Positions 43,724 to 53,249 of a DNA stretch of 64,000 bases are shown here, piece after piece. Below the pieces are notes generated by a model. It was given only the letters and a program-made list of their open reading frames with translations. It had not been told where the DNA came from and made no database searches. Position numbers and translations under genes: made by a program. The DNA is taken from positions 151,562 through 215,561 of the forward strand of contig NZ_FTNI01000012.1 in NCBI RefSeq assembly GCF_900156315.1. The letters run 5' to 3'. How positions within the stretch are numbered: position 1 is the stretch's first letter; every line of letters starts with the position of its first letter. Origin of the DNA: Microbispora rosea. Lineage in GTDB: Bacteria; Actinomycetota; Actinomycetes; Streptosporangiales; Streptosporangiaceae.

Positions 43724-46700
43724 ATGTTCCTGAACCAGGTGCTCACGACGTCCGCGGCCCTGCTGCGCGGCGTGCTGCCCGAGCCGTTCCGAGACCTGCT
43801 TCCCTGCCCGCGCGAGCTGCGTCTCTGCCCCGGCGGGCTGCACATCAACCTGCGCGGGATAGGCCGGCCCGGCTCCGAGGCGGCGGCCGGCCTGCTGGAG
43901 GAGCGGCTGGAGAGCATCCCCGGCGTCGAGCGGGCGGAGGTCAACGGCCGCATCGCCGCGGTCTTCGTCGCCTGCGCCCCCGACCAGGTCGACCAGGACA
44001 AGCTGCTGGCCGTCACGGCGGAGCTCGACGAGCAGGAGGAGCACGCCCACGAGAGCCCCGTCCGCCTCGTGGAGGAGCACCTGCTGGCGACCGTGCGGCT
44101 GACGGCCGGCGTCACCGGAATCGGGCTCATATTCCTGGGCAAGGCGATGCGGGCCCCTCAGCTCCCGGCGGCCGTGCCCGCGTTGCTGCAACTGGCCAAC
44201 GGCACGCCGGCGATCCGCGAGCAGCTCGACCGCCGGCTGGGGCGCCGCCCCACCGAGGCCCTGTTCACCACCGCCAACCTCGTCACCCAGACCCTCACGC
44301 TCCGCCCCACCGCGCTGTTCGTGCAGGCCGTCGCGAACGTGGGCCGCTACATCGAGACCAGGGCCAGCCGGCACGCATGGGAGAGTCTGGAGGAGCGGCT
44401 GGCCACGTGTCCGGGGGCCTACCACCACATCAGGGCCGAGGCCCGGCGGCGGCCGGTCCCTCTGCCGCACGGGCCGATCGAGCGCTACGCCGACGTGGTC
44501 GCCCCGGTCAGCGCCGCCGCGTACGCGGTGACACGGGTGCTCGCCCGGGGCGAACGGGCCGTGTCCATCCTCGTCTCCACCACCCCGAGGGCCGCCGACC
44601 TCAGCCGGGAGGCGTTCGCGGGCGCGATCAGCCGCGCACTCGGCAAGCACGACACGGTCGTCTTCGACGCCGACTGCCTGCGCAAGATGGACCGCGTCGA
44701 CACCGTCATCCTGCACGCCGACGCGCTGACGACCGGCTCGTGGACGATCGACCGGGTCGAGCCGCTGCGCGAGAAGGAGGACACCGGCGAGCTGTACTCC
44801 CGGCTCTACTCCCTCATCGACTTCTCCGACCCCGGCCGCACCGGGACCGTGGAGGGCTGGTCGGTCCGCCCGCTGCCGGACCCCGGTCCCCTGCTGTCGG
44901 ACGCCGCCCTCTGGCGGTCACGCGGGCTGCGCGCGGTTGAGGTGTCCAGGGACGGTGTCCGGGTCGCCGTCGCCGGTCTCGCCCCGGAGATCGACGCCCT
45001 GGCCGTACCGGTCGTCGGCGCGGCCAAGGCGGCCGGCACGGTCCTGCTCGCGGGCGGCGACGAGGGCCTGGCGCAGCGTCTCGGGATCGGCCGCACGCTG
45101 CCGGGAGGCCCCGAGCTCGCCGGGCACGTGCACGACCTGCAGGCGGCGGGCCACTGCGTGGTCGTCGTGTCCAGGGGCGCCTGGCGCTCGCTCGCCCAGG
45201 CCGACATCGGCGTCGGGGTGATCGATCCCACGGCCGCCGAGCCCGGATGCATGGTGCCGTGGGACGGCGAGCTCGCCGGCGAGCTGCACGGCGTCCATCT
45301 GTTCCTGCGCTGCCTGCCCCGGGCGCGCGGCAACAGCGCGAACGCCGTACGGCTCGGCGCGGCCGGCGCGTGCGTCGGCACCCTGCTGGCCATCGCTGGC
45401 CCGGCCGCCACCTCCCTGCGGCGGGCGCAGCTCGCCGGCGCCGCCGTCTCGCTGGGCGCCATGGCGCTGGGCGAATGGGCTGGGCAGAACGCCGGCCGCG
45501 TCCCCACCCCGCTGCGCGCCGACGCCACCCCGTGGCACGCCATGTCCGCGCGTGAGGTGCTCTCCCGGCTCCGTTCCTCCTCGGAGGGCATCGCCGAGGA
45601 GGAGGCGGGCAAGCGCCGCGCGGAGGCCGCGCCCGAGGAGGCGGAGGGGCCGCAGTCGCTGGCCCGGGCCACGATGGAGGAGCTGGCCAACCCGCTCACG
45701 CCCGCCCTCGCCACCGGCGCGGGTATCTCGGCCCTCGTCGGCTCGGCCCTCGACGCCGTGCTGATCAGCGGGGTCATGGTCATCAACGCGTTCCTCGGCG
45801 GCGTGCAGCGATACAAGGCCGACCGGGCGCTGCACCGCCTGACCGAGTCCACCGAGGTCCTCGTACGGCTGCGCCGCCCCGGCGGCGTCGTCGAGGCGAC
45901 GAAGGACGAGCTCGCGCCCGGCGACGTCATCGAGCTGCGCGCGGGGGACGCCGTGCCCGCGGACGCCCGCGTTGTCAAGGCCGTGGGACTGGAGGTGGAC
46001 GAGTCCACGCTCACCGGCGAGTCCCAGCTCGTCACGAAGACGGCCGCGCCGACCGTGGCGGCGGCCATCGCCGACCGCAGCTCGATGGTCTACCAGGGGA
46101 CCTCGATCGCGGCGGGCAGCGGCCGTGCGGTGGTCGTCGCGACCGGCGACATGACCGAGTCGGGGCGCAGCGCCAGGCTCGCGGGCGAGCCGAGCCCGCC
46201 GACCGGCGTCGAGCTGCGCCTGCGGGAGCTGAGCCGGCGCATCCTGCCGCTGTCGATCGCCTCGGGTGTGGTGCTGCTCCTCACCGACCTCCTGCGTGGA
46301 CGACCGCTGGCCGCGGCGCTCACGCCCGCCGTCAGTCTGACGGTCGCCGCCGTGCCCGAGGGGCTCCCGTTCGTCGCCACCGTGGCGGAGCTGGCCGCCG
46401 CACGTCGGCTGTCCAGGCGCGCCGCCCTGGTGCGCAACCCGTCCACCATCGAGGCCCTGGGCCGGGTCAACGTGCTGTGCTTCGACAAGACGGGCACGCT
46501 GACCGAGGGCCGCATCAGCCTGCGGCACCTGTCGGACGGGTGGTCGGGCCGTCCGGTAGAGGAGGCGGACGCCGGGCTGCGGCGCGTCCTCGCCGCGGCC
46601 GTCCGGGCCAGCCCCAAGTCCGGCGGGGGACGGGTGATCGCCCACCCGACCGACCGCGCGGTGCTCGACGGGGCCCATCGGCTGGACGTCACGCCGGCCG

Positions 46701-48124
46701 AGGGGTTCGACAGCTGGGAGCGTGTGGACGAGATGCCGTTCGAGCCGGGCCGGGGCTACCACGCCGTGCTCGGCCGCACCGGGCAGGGGCACCTGCTCAG
46801 TGTGAAGGGCGCCCCCGAGATCGTGCTCACCCACTGCACCACGGTGCACCGCGAGACCGGCCCGGTCGCCTGCGACGAGACCGTACGCGCGGAGCTGGAG
46901 CGCGAGGTGGAGCGGCTGGCCCGGCAGGGCTACCGCGTGCTCGCCGTCGCGCAGCGGCCCGCCTCCGACCGGAGCGACCTCGACGAGTCGCGCATCGAGG
47001 AGCTGTGCTTCCTCGGATTCCTCGGCCTGGCCGACCCGGTCAGGCCCACGGCCGCGGAGAGCGTCAGGCGCCTCATCCGGGCCGGAGTGCGGATCGTCAT
47101 GGTCACCGGCGACCATCCCAGCACCGCCGAGGCCATCGCGGTCGAACTGAACGCGCTGAACGGCCAGCGCGTCATGACCGGCCCCGAGCTGGACGAACTC
47201 GACGACGAGACGCTGACCAAGGTGCTGCCCGATGTGGCGGTCTTCGCCCGCACCACGCCCGCGCACAAGGCCAGGATCGTCACGTGCCTGCGGCGGGCCG
47301 GTGAGGTCGTCGCCGTCACCGGAGACGGCGCCAACGACGCGCCCGCCATCCGCACGGCCGACGTCGGAATCGCCCTGGGGTCCCGCGCGACGCCCGCCGC
47401 GCGGTCCGCTGCCGACCTCGTCGTCACCGACGACCGCATCGAGACGATCGTGGACGCCATCGTCGAGGGCAGGGCGATGTGGACCTCGGTGCGCGACGCG
47501 CTGAGCATCCTCCTCGGCGGCAACATCGGCGAGATCGCCTTCACCGTGGGGTCCAACCTGCTGGCCGGCGGAAGCGCGCTCAACGCCCGGCAGCTCCTGC
47601 TGGTCAACCTCCTCACCGACATGGTGCCGGCCATGGCGGTCGCCGTACGGCCGCCCGCCTCGACGGATCCGGACAAGCTGCTCGCCGAGGGCCCCGAGGC
47701 GTCGCTGGGCGCGTCGCTGACCCGCGACATCTACCTGCGCGCGGCGGTCACGACGGCGGCGGCGACGGCCGCGTGGATCCTGGGACGCATGACCGGCACC
47801 CGCGGGCGCGCGAACACCATCGGCTTGGTGGCGCTCGTGTCCGCGCAGCTCCTGCAGACGTTCGCGGGCGGCGGCCGGGACAAGATCGTCGTGCTCGCGT
47901 CGCTGTCGTCGCTGGCCGTCCTGTGGCTCATCGTCACCGTGCCGGGAGTCAGCGCCGTCTTCGGATGCCGGCCGCTCGGCCCGGCGGGCTGGGTCATCGG
48001 GCTGGGCAGCGCGGCCGCCGCCACACTGGTGGGAATGCTCGTGCAGCGCCCGGTCAGGGAGGCGACGACCCGCGCCGAGGCCGAGCGCCGGAGGGCCGCG
48101 GCCCACCTGCCCGTCCCGGCCTGA
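43724..48124 (+). CDS. Giant P-type cation-transporting ATPase (CtpI-like), with pseudo-ATPase N-terminal half
   Basis: Membrane ATPase of 1466 residues, about twice a normal P-type ATPase and close to mycobacterial CtpI. The C-terminal half is complete: TGES at 764-767, PEGLP at 878-882, phosphorylated Asp921 (CFDKTGTLT) and GDGANDAP at 1200-1207. The N-terminal half echoes the same plan in degraded form: VDTVILHADALTTG has His331 where Asp should be, and VVVSRGAWRSLAQADIGVGV replaces the hinge motif. The PEGLP motif suggests P2-like cation transport, perhaps Ca2+ or Mg2+, but the ion is unproven. ATG 43724 follows CTGGAGAG. Confidence 0.92.
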   Translation: MFLNQVLTTSAALLRGVLPEPFRDLLPCPRELRLCPGGLHINLRGIGRPGSEAAAGLLEERLESIPGVERAEVNGRIAAVFVACAPDQVDQDKLLAVTAELDEQEEHAHESPVRLVEEHLLATVRLTAGVTGIGLIFLGKAMRAPQLPAAVPALLQLANGTPAIREQLDRRLGRRPTEALFTTANLVTQTLTLRPTALFVQAVANVGRYIETRASRHAWESLEERLATCPGAYHHIRAEARRRPVPLPHGPIERYADVVAPVSAAAYAVTRVLARGERAVSILVSTTPRAADLSREAFAGAISRALGKHDTVVFDADCLRKMDRVDTVILHADALTTGSWTIDRVEPLREKEDTGELYSRLYSLIDFSDPGRTGTVEGWSVRPLPDPGPLLSDAALWRSRGLRAVEVSRDGVRVAVAGLAPEIDALAVPVVGAAKAAGTVLLAGGDEGLAQRLGIGRTLPGGPELAGHVHDLQAAGHCVVVVSRGAWRSLAQADIGVGVIDPTAAEPGCMVPWDGELAGELHGVHLFLRCLPRARGNSANAVRLGAAGACVGTLLAIAGPAATSLRRAQLAGAAVSLGAMALGEWAGQNAGRVPTPLRADATPWHAMSAREVLSRLRSSSEGIAEEEAGKRRAEAAPEEAEGPQSLARATMEELANPLTPALATGAGISALVGSALDAVLISGVMVINAFLGGVQRYKADRALHRLTESTEVLVRLRRPGGVVEATKDELAPGDVIELRAGDAVPADARVVKAVGLEVDESTLTGESQLVTKTAAPTVAAAIADRSSMVYQGTSIAAGSGRAVVVATGDMTESGRSARLAGEPSPPTGVELRLRELSRRILPLSIASGVVLLLTDLLRGRPLAAALTPAVSLTVAAVPEGLPFVATVAELAAARRLSRRAALVRNPSTIEALGRVNVLCFDKTGTLTEGRISLRHLSDGWSGRPVEEADAGLRRVLAAAVRASPKSGGGRVIAHPTDRAVLDGAHRLDVTPAEGFDSWERVDEMPFEPGRGYHAVLGRTGQGHLLSVKGAPEIVLTHCTTVHRETGPVACDETVRAELEREVERLARQGYRVLAVAQRPASDRSDLDESRIEELCFLGFLGLADPVRPTAAESVRRLIRAGVRIVMVTGDHPSTAEAIAVELNALNGQRVMTGPELDELDDETLTKVLPDVAVFARTTPAHKARIVTCLRRAGEVVAVTGDGANDAPAIRTADVGIALGSRATPAARSAADLVVTDDRIETIVDAIVEGRAMWTSVRDALSILLGGNIGEIAFTVGSNLLAGGSALNARQLLLVNLLTDMVPAMAVAVRPPASTDPDKLLAEGPEASLGASLTRDIYLRAAVTTAAATAAWILGRMTGTRGRANTIGLVALVSAQLLQTFAGGGRDKIVVLASLSSLAVLWLIVTVPGVSAVFGCRPLGPAGWVIGLGSAAAATLVGMLVQRPVREATTRAEAERRRAAAHLPVPA

Positions 48125-48131
48125 TCGATCG

Positions 48132-48689
48132 TCAGCGGTGGCGGCGCAGGCCCTTGCCGCCGTGGCGGCGGTTCTTGCCCTCCGCACGGACGGCACCCGC
48201 GCGGCCGGCATGCGCGCGGACGGCGCGGTGCTGGCGCGCCGCGCGGCTCTTCGACTTGTGCGCGCGCGGGGCGTGGGCGCGCGGCTTGTCCGTCACCTTG
48301 AACGTCTTGAAGCCGAAGTCGGGCAGCGTGATCGGCTTGGTGGGGTCGTCCGGGATCGGGACGACGTACACGTCGTGCCGCACACCGTCCTTGCCCTTCG
48401 TGTGATAGACGGCCTGCTTCGGCTCGGCGGCCTGCCCCATCAGCGGAGCGGGACCGGCGGCGAGCGGAGCAGGACCGCCGGCGACGGGCATGGCGGCGGG
48501 CGCGTACCCCATGCCGTCAGGCCCGGAGGGGCCGTAGCCGGGGTTGTAGACCGCTGTGTCGAGCGGCGCCGCGATCGGGGTCGCGCCACCCGTGGAAGCG
48601 CCCCCGGGCGGCGCCGGGTCCGCGAAAGCGACCGGTCCGGCGATCAGGGTTGCGGCGAGGGCGGCGGCGGCGGCCGAGAAGATGATCAT
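48132..48689 (-). CDS. Hypothetical secreted basic protein
   Basis: Exported protein of 185 residues. The signal peptide (IIFSAAAAALAATLIAGPVAFADP) is cleaved probably after AFA. A Pro/Gly/Ala-rich middle follows (AGGPAPLAAGPAPLMG), then a small ordered segment (GVRHDVYVVPIPDDPTKP) and a very basic His/Arg/Lys-rich tail ending RRHGGKGLRRHR. It may bind the cell wall or an anionic polymer through the tail. No known family. It is convergent with the P-type ATPase gene, 7 bp between stops. Confidence 0.65.
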   Translation of the reverse strand: MIIFSAAAAALAATLIAGPVAFADPAPPGGASTGGATPIAAPLDTAVYNPGYGPSGPDGMGYAPAAMPVAGGPAPLAAGPAPLMGQAAEPKQAVYHTKGKDGVRHDVYVVPIPDDPTKPITLPDFGFKTFKVTDKPRAHAPRAHKSKSRAARQHRAVRAHAGRAGAVRAEGKNRRHGGKGLRRHR

Positions 48690-48817
48690 GAGTTTCCCCC
48701 GAGGTCACGGATCGTACGAGGAAGACCGTAGGCAGCATGTCACCGCCGATCGCGCGCCCCGCGCTCAGTGTCGGGTCAAACCTCAGAATCTCTTGACAGC
48801 GGAGCCGGGCGATCGAC

Positions 48818-50248
48818 TCAGGGGAGCGGGCGCAGATGGACGACCTTGGTGTGGGTCATCTCGTCGAGCAGCTCGGGACCGTACCCGAAACCGTGCCCGC
48901 TGGCGCGGAGCGGCTGGGCCGCGCCGCCGGGCGCTCCGCCGAAGACGGCGTTGATCTTCACCGTGCCCACCGGCAGCTCGCGCCAGGCCCGCTGGGCGTT
49001 GGCCATCGACGGGGTGAGGACGGTGGCCGCCAGGCCGTACCGCGACTCGCGGGCCAGTTCGAGCGCCTCGTCGAACGACTCCACCACGCGCACCGCCGCG
49101 ACGGGCCCGAACGTCTCCTCGCGCATGACGTCCATGTTCTCCATGCAGTCGGCCAGGACGGTCGGCGGATAGAACGCCCCCGGCCCTTCGGGCACGTATC
49201 CCCCGGTCAGCAGCCGCGCCCCCGCCTCGATCGCGCCGCGTACGTGCCGGTCCACGACGTCGCGCTGGGCCCGGTCGACGAGCGGCCCGAGCGTCGTCTC
49301 CTCGTCCGTGCCGGGCCCCAAGCGCAGCTCCTCGGCCCGCTGCACGAGTGCGGCGAGGAACTCCTCGGCGAGGTCGCGGTGGACGTAGACCCGCTCGGCC
49401 GAGGTGCAGATCTGCCCGGCATTGGCGAAGCAGCCGGTCGCCGCCTGCCCCGCGGCCCACTTCACGTCAACGCCCGCGTCCACGATCAGCGGGTCCTTGC
49501 CGCCGTTCTCCAGCAGGGTCGCGGCGCCGGAGCGCGCGGCCACGGCGGCGATGGCCCGGCCCGCGGCGGTGGAGCCGACGTGCGCGACGAGGTCGATCCC
49601 CGGGTGCGCGGCCAGGACCTCGCCCGGGTGCCGGTCGCCCGGCACCATGGTCAGCACGCCCGGCGGCAGCTCCTCCGCCATCAGCTCGGCGAGCAGCGCC
49701 CCGGTGTGCGGCGTCCGCTCCGACGGCTTGTGCACGACCGCGTTGCCGGTCACCACGGCCGCGCCGACGAGGCCGCAGGCGATGGCCACCGGGTCGTTCC
49801 ACGGCGTGATCACCGCGACGACCCCGCGCGGCTCGTGGACCATGAGGTCGGTGGCGTCCCAGCCGCCCTGGAGGCTGCGGCCCCGGTGCAGCGGCCCCAG
49901 CTCGGCGTACTGCCTGAGCGTGCCGATCCCCGCCGCCACGCCGCCACGGCTGTCGCCGATCGGCTTGCCCATCTCCCTGGTCACCAGCGCGGCCAGCTCG
50001 TCCGCGCGGGCCTCGAGCCGGCCGGCCGTCCGGTGCAGGCACGCCGCCCGCTCGGCGGGAGCCGTACGGGCCCAGCCGGGCTGGGCGCGACGGGCAGAGC
50101 CGACCGCCCGCTCCACGTCCTCGGCGCACCCGGCGGGGAAGCCGCCCACCGGCTCTCCGGTCGCCGGGTCGGCGATCGTGCGGTCACGTTCGCTCGCGCT
50201 CGCCGTCCACGCGCCGTCGGTCAGCACCCAGCGATCCTTGTCCCGCAC
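48818..50248 (-). CDS. Aldehyde dehydrogenase family protein
   Basis: NAD(P)+-dependent oxidation of an aldehyde to a carboxylate, cytoplasmic, 476 residues. The catalytic cysteine is Cys281 in ANAGQICTSAERV, with the general-base Glu in LLENGGKDPLIV and the cofactor loop VITPWNDPVAI. It resembles the succinate-semialdehyde/betaine-aldehyde branch. GTG 50248 was chosen over the longer frame start (50272) because GGGAGGAGAACCGGG lies directly ahead of it. It is alone; a 16-bp direct repeat lies upstream. Confidence 0.93.
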   Translation of the reverse strand: MRDKDRWVLTDGAWTASASERDRTIADPATGEPVGGFPAGCAEDVERAVGSARRAQPGWARTAPAERAACLHRTAGRLEARADELAALVTREMGKPIGDSRGGVAAGIGTLRQYAELGPLHRGRSLQGGWDATDLMVHEPRGVVAVITPWNDPVAIACGLVGAAVVTGNAVVHKPSERTPHTGALLAELMAEELPPGVLTMVPGDRHPGEVLAAHPGIDLVAHVGSTAAGRAIAAVAARSGAATLLENGGKDPLIVDAGVDVKWAAGQAATGCFANAGQICTSAERVYVHRDLAEEFLAALVQRAEELRLGPGTDEETTLGPLVDRAQRDVVDRHVRGAIEAGARLLTGGYVPEGPGAFYPPTVLADCMENMDVMREETFGPVAAVRVVESFDEALELARESRYGLAATVLTPSMANAQRAWRELPVGTVKINAVFGGAPGGAAQPLRASGHGFGYGPELLDEMTHTKVVHLRPLP

Positions 50249-50285
50249 CCCGGTTCTCCTCCCGCCGATCACCCGGCCGCGAACG

Positions 50286-50326
50286 CTCTACCCGTGCTCG
50301 CCTCTACCCGTGCTCGCCTCTACCCC
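50286..50326. repeat. 16-bp direct repeat upstream of the aldehyde dehydrogenase gene
   Basis: CTCTACCCGTGCTCGC occurs twice in tandem (50286-50301, 50302-50317), with a third partial copy (CTCTACCCC). It lies about 40 bp upstream of the GTG start, inside the likely promoter or leader. Confidence 0.85.
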
Positions 50327-50469
50327 CTGGCTCGTACGGTTATCACCAGGCTTCCTAGAGTTCCCGTATGCGACGGCGGAGCAGCGCCTGAGCGCGGGGC
50401 GCGACCGGCGCCACCACCCGCCTCGGCCCGGCGGGACCGGTGCCGAGGGACCGGCACCGCGGGGGCCGC

Positions 50470-51078
50470 TCAGAGCGCGGTGAAGTCGGCGAAGTCGAAG
50501 CCGGGTGACACGACGCAGCTCACCAGCACGCCCTCGGCCCCCGCCGGGCGGGCCGCCTGCCAGGTGCCCGCCGGCACCACCGCCTGCGGAACCTGCCCGT
50601 TCTCCACGTCCGGACCCAGGACGACGACGTCCTCCCGGCCGGGCCGCTCGCCCGCGCCGCCGAGCACGAGCGTCAGCGGCCCTCCCCGGTGCCACAGCCA
50701 CACCTCGTCGGACCGCACGGCGTGCCAGACCGACTCCTCGCCCGGCTCCAGCAGGAAGTAGATGCCCGTCGCCGTCGCCCGCGTCCCGCCGTACCCGGGA
50801 GGCTCGACGGAGGCCGCCGCCCGCCATGTCTCGCGATACCACCCGCCCTCGGGATGCGGCAGCAGGCCGAGGGCCTCGGCGACCGGGGGACGCGCCTGGA
50901 TCGCCACGAACGCCCCGGTGACGTCCCGGCGCAGGAAGCGGAGGGCCGCGCCGCGGTCGTCCTCGTCCACCGCCACGACGGGATCCGTGCCGGGGAAGGC
51001 CGCGGCGGCGATCCGCAGCGCCTCCTCGTCGTCGCGGGCGGACAGTCCGGGCCCGCCGGGGTAGGCGTCGAGCGTCAT
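50470..51078 (-). CDS. Cupin protein of the DUF985/Cupin_5 family
   Basis: Protein of 202 residues. The C-terminal ~135 form a DUF985 cupin: LLPHPEGGWYRETW, then TGIYFLLEPGEESVWHAVRSDEVWLWHRG. Here His and Glu could bind metal, and VVPAGTWQAARPAG completes the fold. The first ~65 residues are an unrelated acidic extension. Function unknown in the family. The start is ATG 51078 or in-frame GTG 51087; neither has a clear ribosome site. Confidence 0.82.
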   Translation of the reverse strand: MTLDAYPGGPGLSARDDEEALRIAAAAFPGTDPVVAVDEDDRGAALRFLRRDVTGAFVAIQARPPVAEALGLLPHPEGGWYRETWRAAASVEPPGYGGTRATATGIYFLLEPGEESVWHAVRSDEVWLWHRGGPLTLVLGGAGERPGREDVVVLGPDVENGQVPQAVVPAGTWQAARPAGAEGVLVSCVVSPGFDFADFTAL

Positions 51079-51319
51079 CAGCAGCACGCGGCCGATCGTA
51101 CGGCAGGGCGGCGCGGCTGGTCCGCGCCCAGCCGGGGCCGCCGGCGCACGTCGAGGCCGGGCGCGGAGGCGATCGCGACGGCCGGGCCGGCCGGTTAACG
51201 ACCGCCGCCGCCCACCCGGCGTTACTTGATCGTTACAGAATCGGCCGCACAAAACAGCCGTTTCGCACGTTCCAAGTCAGTGCAAATCGCTGTGAAACAC
51301 CCCGTGTGAGGAGTAGACC

Positions 51320-52414
51320 GTGAATACCCTCCGGCGGGCGGCCCACGTCACATTGACCGTCGCCGCCATCGCCGTCGCTACGGCCTGCTCGGCGGGAGGC
51401 ACAACCGCTCCCGCCGCATCAGTCACTGGTGCGGCCGGCACAGCCACTCAGGCTCCGGCCACTCAGGCCCGGGACGTCAAGACGGCGGCACTCGCCCCGC
51501 GCGCGGCGTCCCAGACGGCACGCAAGACAGGAAAGCCGAAGCTCGGCATCGCCGACATCACGCCCATGGGCGAGAAGGTCGAGCGGGTCGGCGTCGGTTT
51601 CCCGATCATCGTCACCTTCGACCGCGCCGTACGCGACAGGGCGGCCGCGGAAGCGGTGCTGCAGGTCCAGGCCCAAAAGCCCGTCGAGGGCGCATGGCGC
51701 TGGGTCTCCGACCGCAAGGTCGTCTATCGCACCAAGACCTACTGGAAGCCGCACCAGAAGGTCCTGCTCACCGCCAGGCTGAGCCAGATTCCCGGCAACG
51801 AGGCCGCCAAGGACGTCTCGCGCCGCTTCGCCGTCGGCACCGCCAACATCTCGGTGGTCGACACCAAGAGGCACGTGATGAAGGTGCGCCGCGACGGGAA
51901 GCTCGCCAAGACCATCCCCATCAGCGCGGGCCGCGGCGGCCTGCCCCGCAACGGCGTCGACGTCTACCTCACGACCACCGGCGTGCACCTCGCGATGGGC
52001 AAGAAGCGGGTCGAGACCATGACCTCGTCCTGGCTCGGCGTCACCGACCCCAAGGACCCGCTCTACTACAAGCTGGAGATCCCCTGGGCGGTCCGGATCT
52101 CCGACAGCGGCGAGTATGTCCACCAGAGCGCGGGCGACTACCAGTTCCTGGGGAAGTCGAACCAGAGCCACGGCTGCGTGCGCGCCACCCCCGCGGGAGC
52201 CAAGTGGTTCTACGGCATCAGCCAGCGCGGTGACGTCATCCAGGTCACCGGCACCAAGCGCAAGCTCGACTGGCGCAACGGCTGGAGCTACTGGCAGCTG
52301 AGCTGGACCCAGTGGAAGCGCGGCAGCGCGCTGCCCGCCGGCTCGGCGTCGGCGTCCGCGACGGCCTCACCCTCGGCCTCCCCGTCCGCCGCCCAGGCCG
52401 GTCTGCAGGGATAG
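51320..52414 (+). CDS. L,D-transpeptidase lipoprotein (Ig-like domain plus YkuD)
   Basis: Cell-wall cross-linking enzyme that makes 3-3 peptidoglycan links, anchored outside the membrane. At 364 residues it has a lipoprotein signal with lipobox TACS (Cys23). A disordered Ala/Thr linker and an Ig-like domain follow (PKLGIADITPMGEKVERVGVG onwards), then the YkuD domain with catalytic Cys286 in SHGCVR and a family C-terminal WRNGWSYWQLSW. The end is Ser/Ala/Pro-rich. GTG 51320 follows GAGGAG. Such enzymes confer tolerance to many beta-lactams in mycobacteria. Confidence 0.95.
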   Translation: MNTLRRAAHVTLTVAAIAVATACSAGGTTAPAASVTGAAGTATQAPATQARDVKTAALAPRAASQTARKTGKPKLGIADITPMGEKVERVGVGFPIIVTFDRAVRDRAAAEAVLQVQAQKPVEGAWRWVSDRKVVYRTKTYWKPHQKVLLTARLSQIPGNEAAKDVSRRFAVGTANISVVDTKRHVMKVRRDGKLAKTIPISAGRGGLPRNGVDVYLTTTGVHLAMGKKRVETMTSSWLGVTDPKDPLYYKLEIPWAVRISDSGEYVHQSAGDYQFLGKSNQSHGCVRATPAGAKWFYGISQRGDVIQVTGTKRKLDWRNGWSYWQLSWTQWKRGSALPAGSASASATASPSASPSAAQAGLQG

Positions 52415-52430
52415 GCCCTCCGCTCCGCAC

Positions 52431-52472
52431 GGCGCTCCCGCCCCCGGTCCGTACGGCCCGGGCGGGAGCGCC
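52431..52472. terminator. Bidirectional hairpin terminator
   Basis: A perfect 13-bp stem (GGCGCTCCCGCCC, 52431-52443, with 52460-52472) and a 16-base loop. It sits between the convergent L,D-transpeptidase (stop 52414) and DUF5946 (stop 52512) genes. Confidence 0.88.
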
Positions 52473-52511
52473 GCCTGCTTTCCCGCGCCCTCTCCGCCGG
52501 AAGATCGAGCA

Positions 52512-53000
52512 TCAGGCCGTGAGGGTTCTCCAGGACTCCACGGTCGCCTCCGCGATGCTCTCCATGCGCCGGCCGTACGCCGGATATCCGTCGGGAACGA
52601 TGCTGCCGTCCCTGAACGGCAACCCGCAGAAGCCGGCGCGGAAGGGCCCGGGGGATCCACCCCGAGGGAGCGGCGCATACTCCGCGAGCGGGGCCATGTC
52701 GTAGCCCGGCCGCGACCCGTGCCTGTTCCGCGCCACCTGATGCGCCGCCACGCGGAGCAACGCGTCCAGGCCCTTGTCCAGATAGAGCTGCAGCAGGCGG
52801 AACTGACCGTCGAGGTACTTGTCGTAGGCCCTGGCGGGATGCTGCAGGAGATAGGCGCAGACCACGACCGTGTGCCACCTGTACATCTCAGGATCGGCCT
52901 GCTCTTCGGCCAGGATCGCGTGGTAGTAGTCCACGCACTCGCCCAGCGGACCGGGGGTCGCGCCGCACTCACACCCACCCGTGCCGGAGCCGTCCGTCAT
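52512..53000 (-). CDS. DUF5946 family protein
   Basis: Protein of 162 residues. An N-terminal CECGATPGPLGEC cluster, with ECVDYYHAILAEEQ, matches the DUF5946 pattern of paired cysteines followed by a helical segment. WHTVVVCAYLLQHP is the other hallmark. Function unknown; the cysteines could bind zinc. ATG 53000 is used because the family's similarity starts there; the ribosome site is weak. Confidence 0.82.
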   Translation of the reverse strand: MTDGSGTGGCECGATPGPLGECVDYYHAILAEEQADPEMYRWHTVVVCAYLLQHPARAYDKYLDGQFRLLQLYLDKGLDALLRVAAHQVARNRHGSRPGYDMAPLAEYAPLPRGGSPGPFRAGFCGLPFRDGSIVPDGYPAYGRRMESIAEATVESWRTLTA

Positions 53001-53169
53001 GGCCCGCACCCTAGGCGGCCGGCGACAGCCCTGTCGACGGCATTTCGGTAGGGCTCGGGCTCTGCCCCATGGTCCCGGTCCGTGTCGGAGTACGGCGAGA
53101 CGCCGTCCGCCGGCAGGCGCTCCCCGCCGGCCACGGTTCGCAGGGGTACGGCGTGGCGTTCTCGAGCGA

Positions 53170-53219
53170 GAGAGCACTGCTCTTGACATGACTCACGTAC
53201 GCGAGAGAGCATTGCTCTC
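53170..53219 (+). promoter_or_regulatory. Promoter with twin palindromic operators of the SRPBCC gene
   Basis: AGAGCA-C-TGCTCT (53171-53183) and AGAGCA-T-TGCTCT (53206-53218, extended to GAGAGC/GCTCTC) are perfect dyads with the same half-site. Their centres are 35 bp apart. A consensus -35 TTGACA (53183-53188) abuts the first, and the second would cover the -10 region. This fits a TetR-type repressor with two sites, but no such gene is adjacent. Confidence 0.75.
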
Positions 53220-53249
53220 GTTGATGAGCACTAGTCTCAAGGAGATGTC

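Noticed and set aside
44918..48211. Long minus-strand frame opposite the P-type ATPase
   Set aside because: It mirrors the GC-rich codons of the ATPase and has no recognisable motif.
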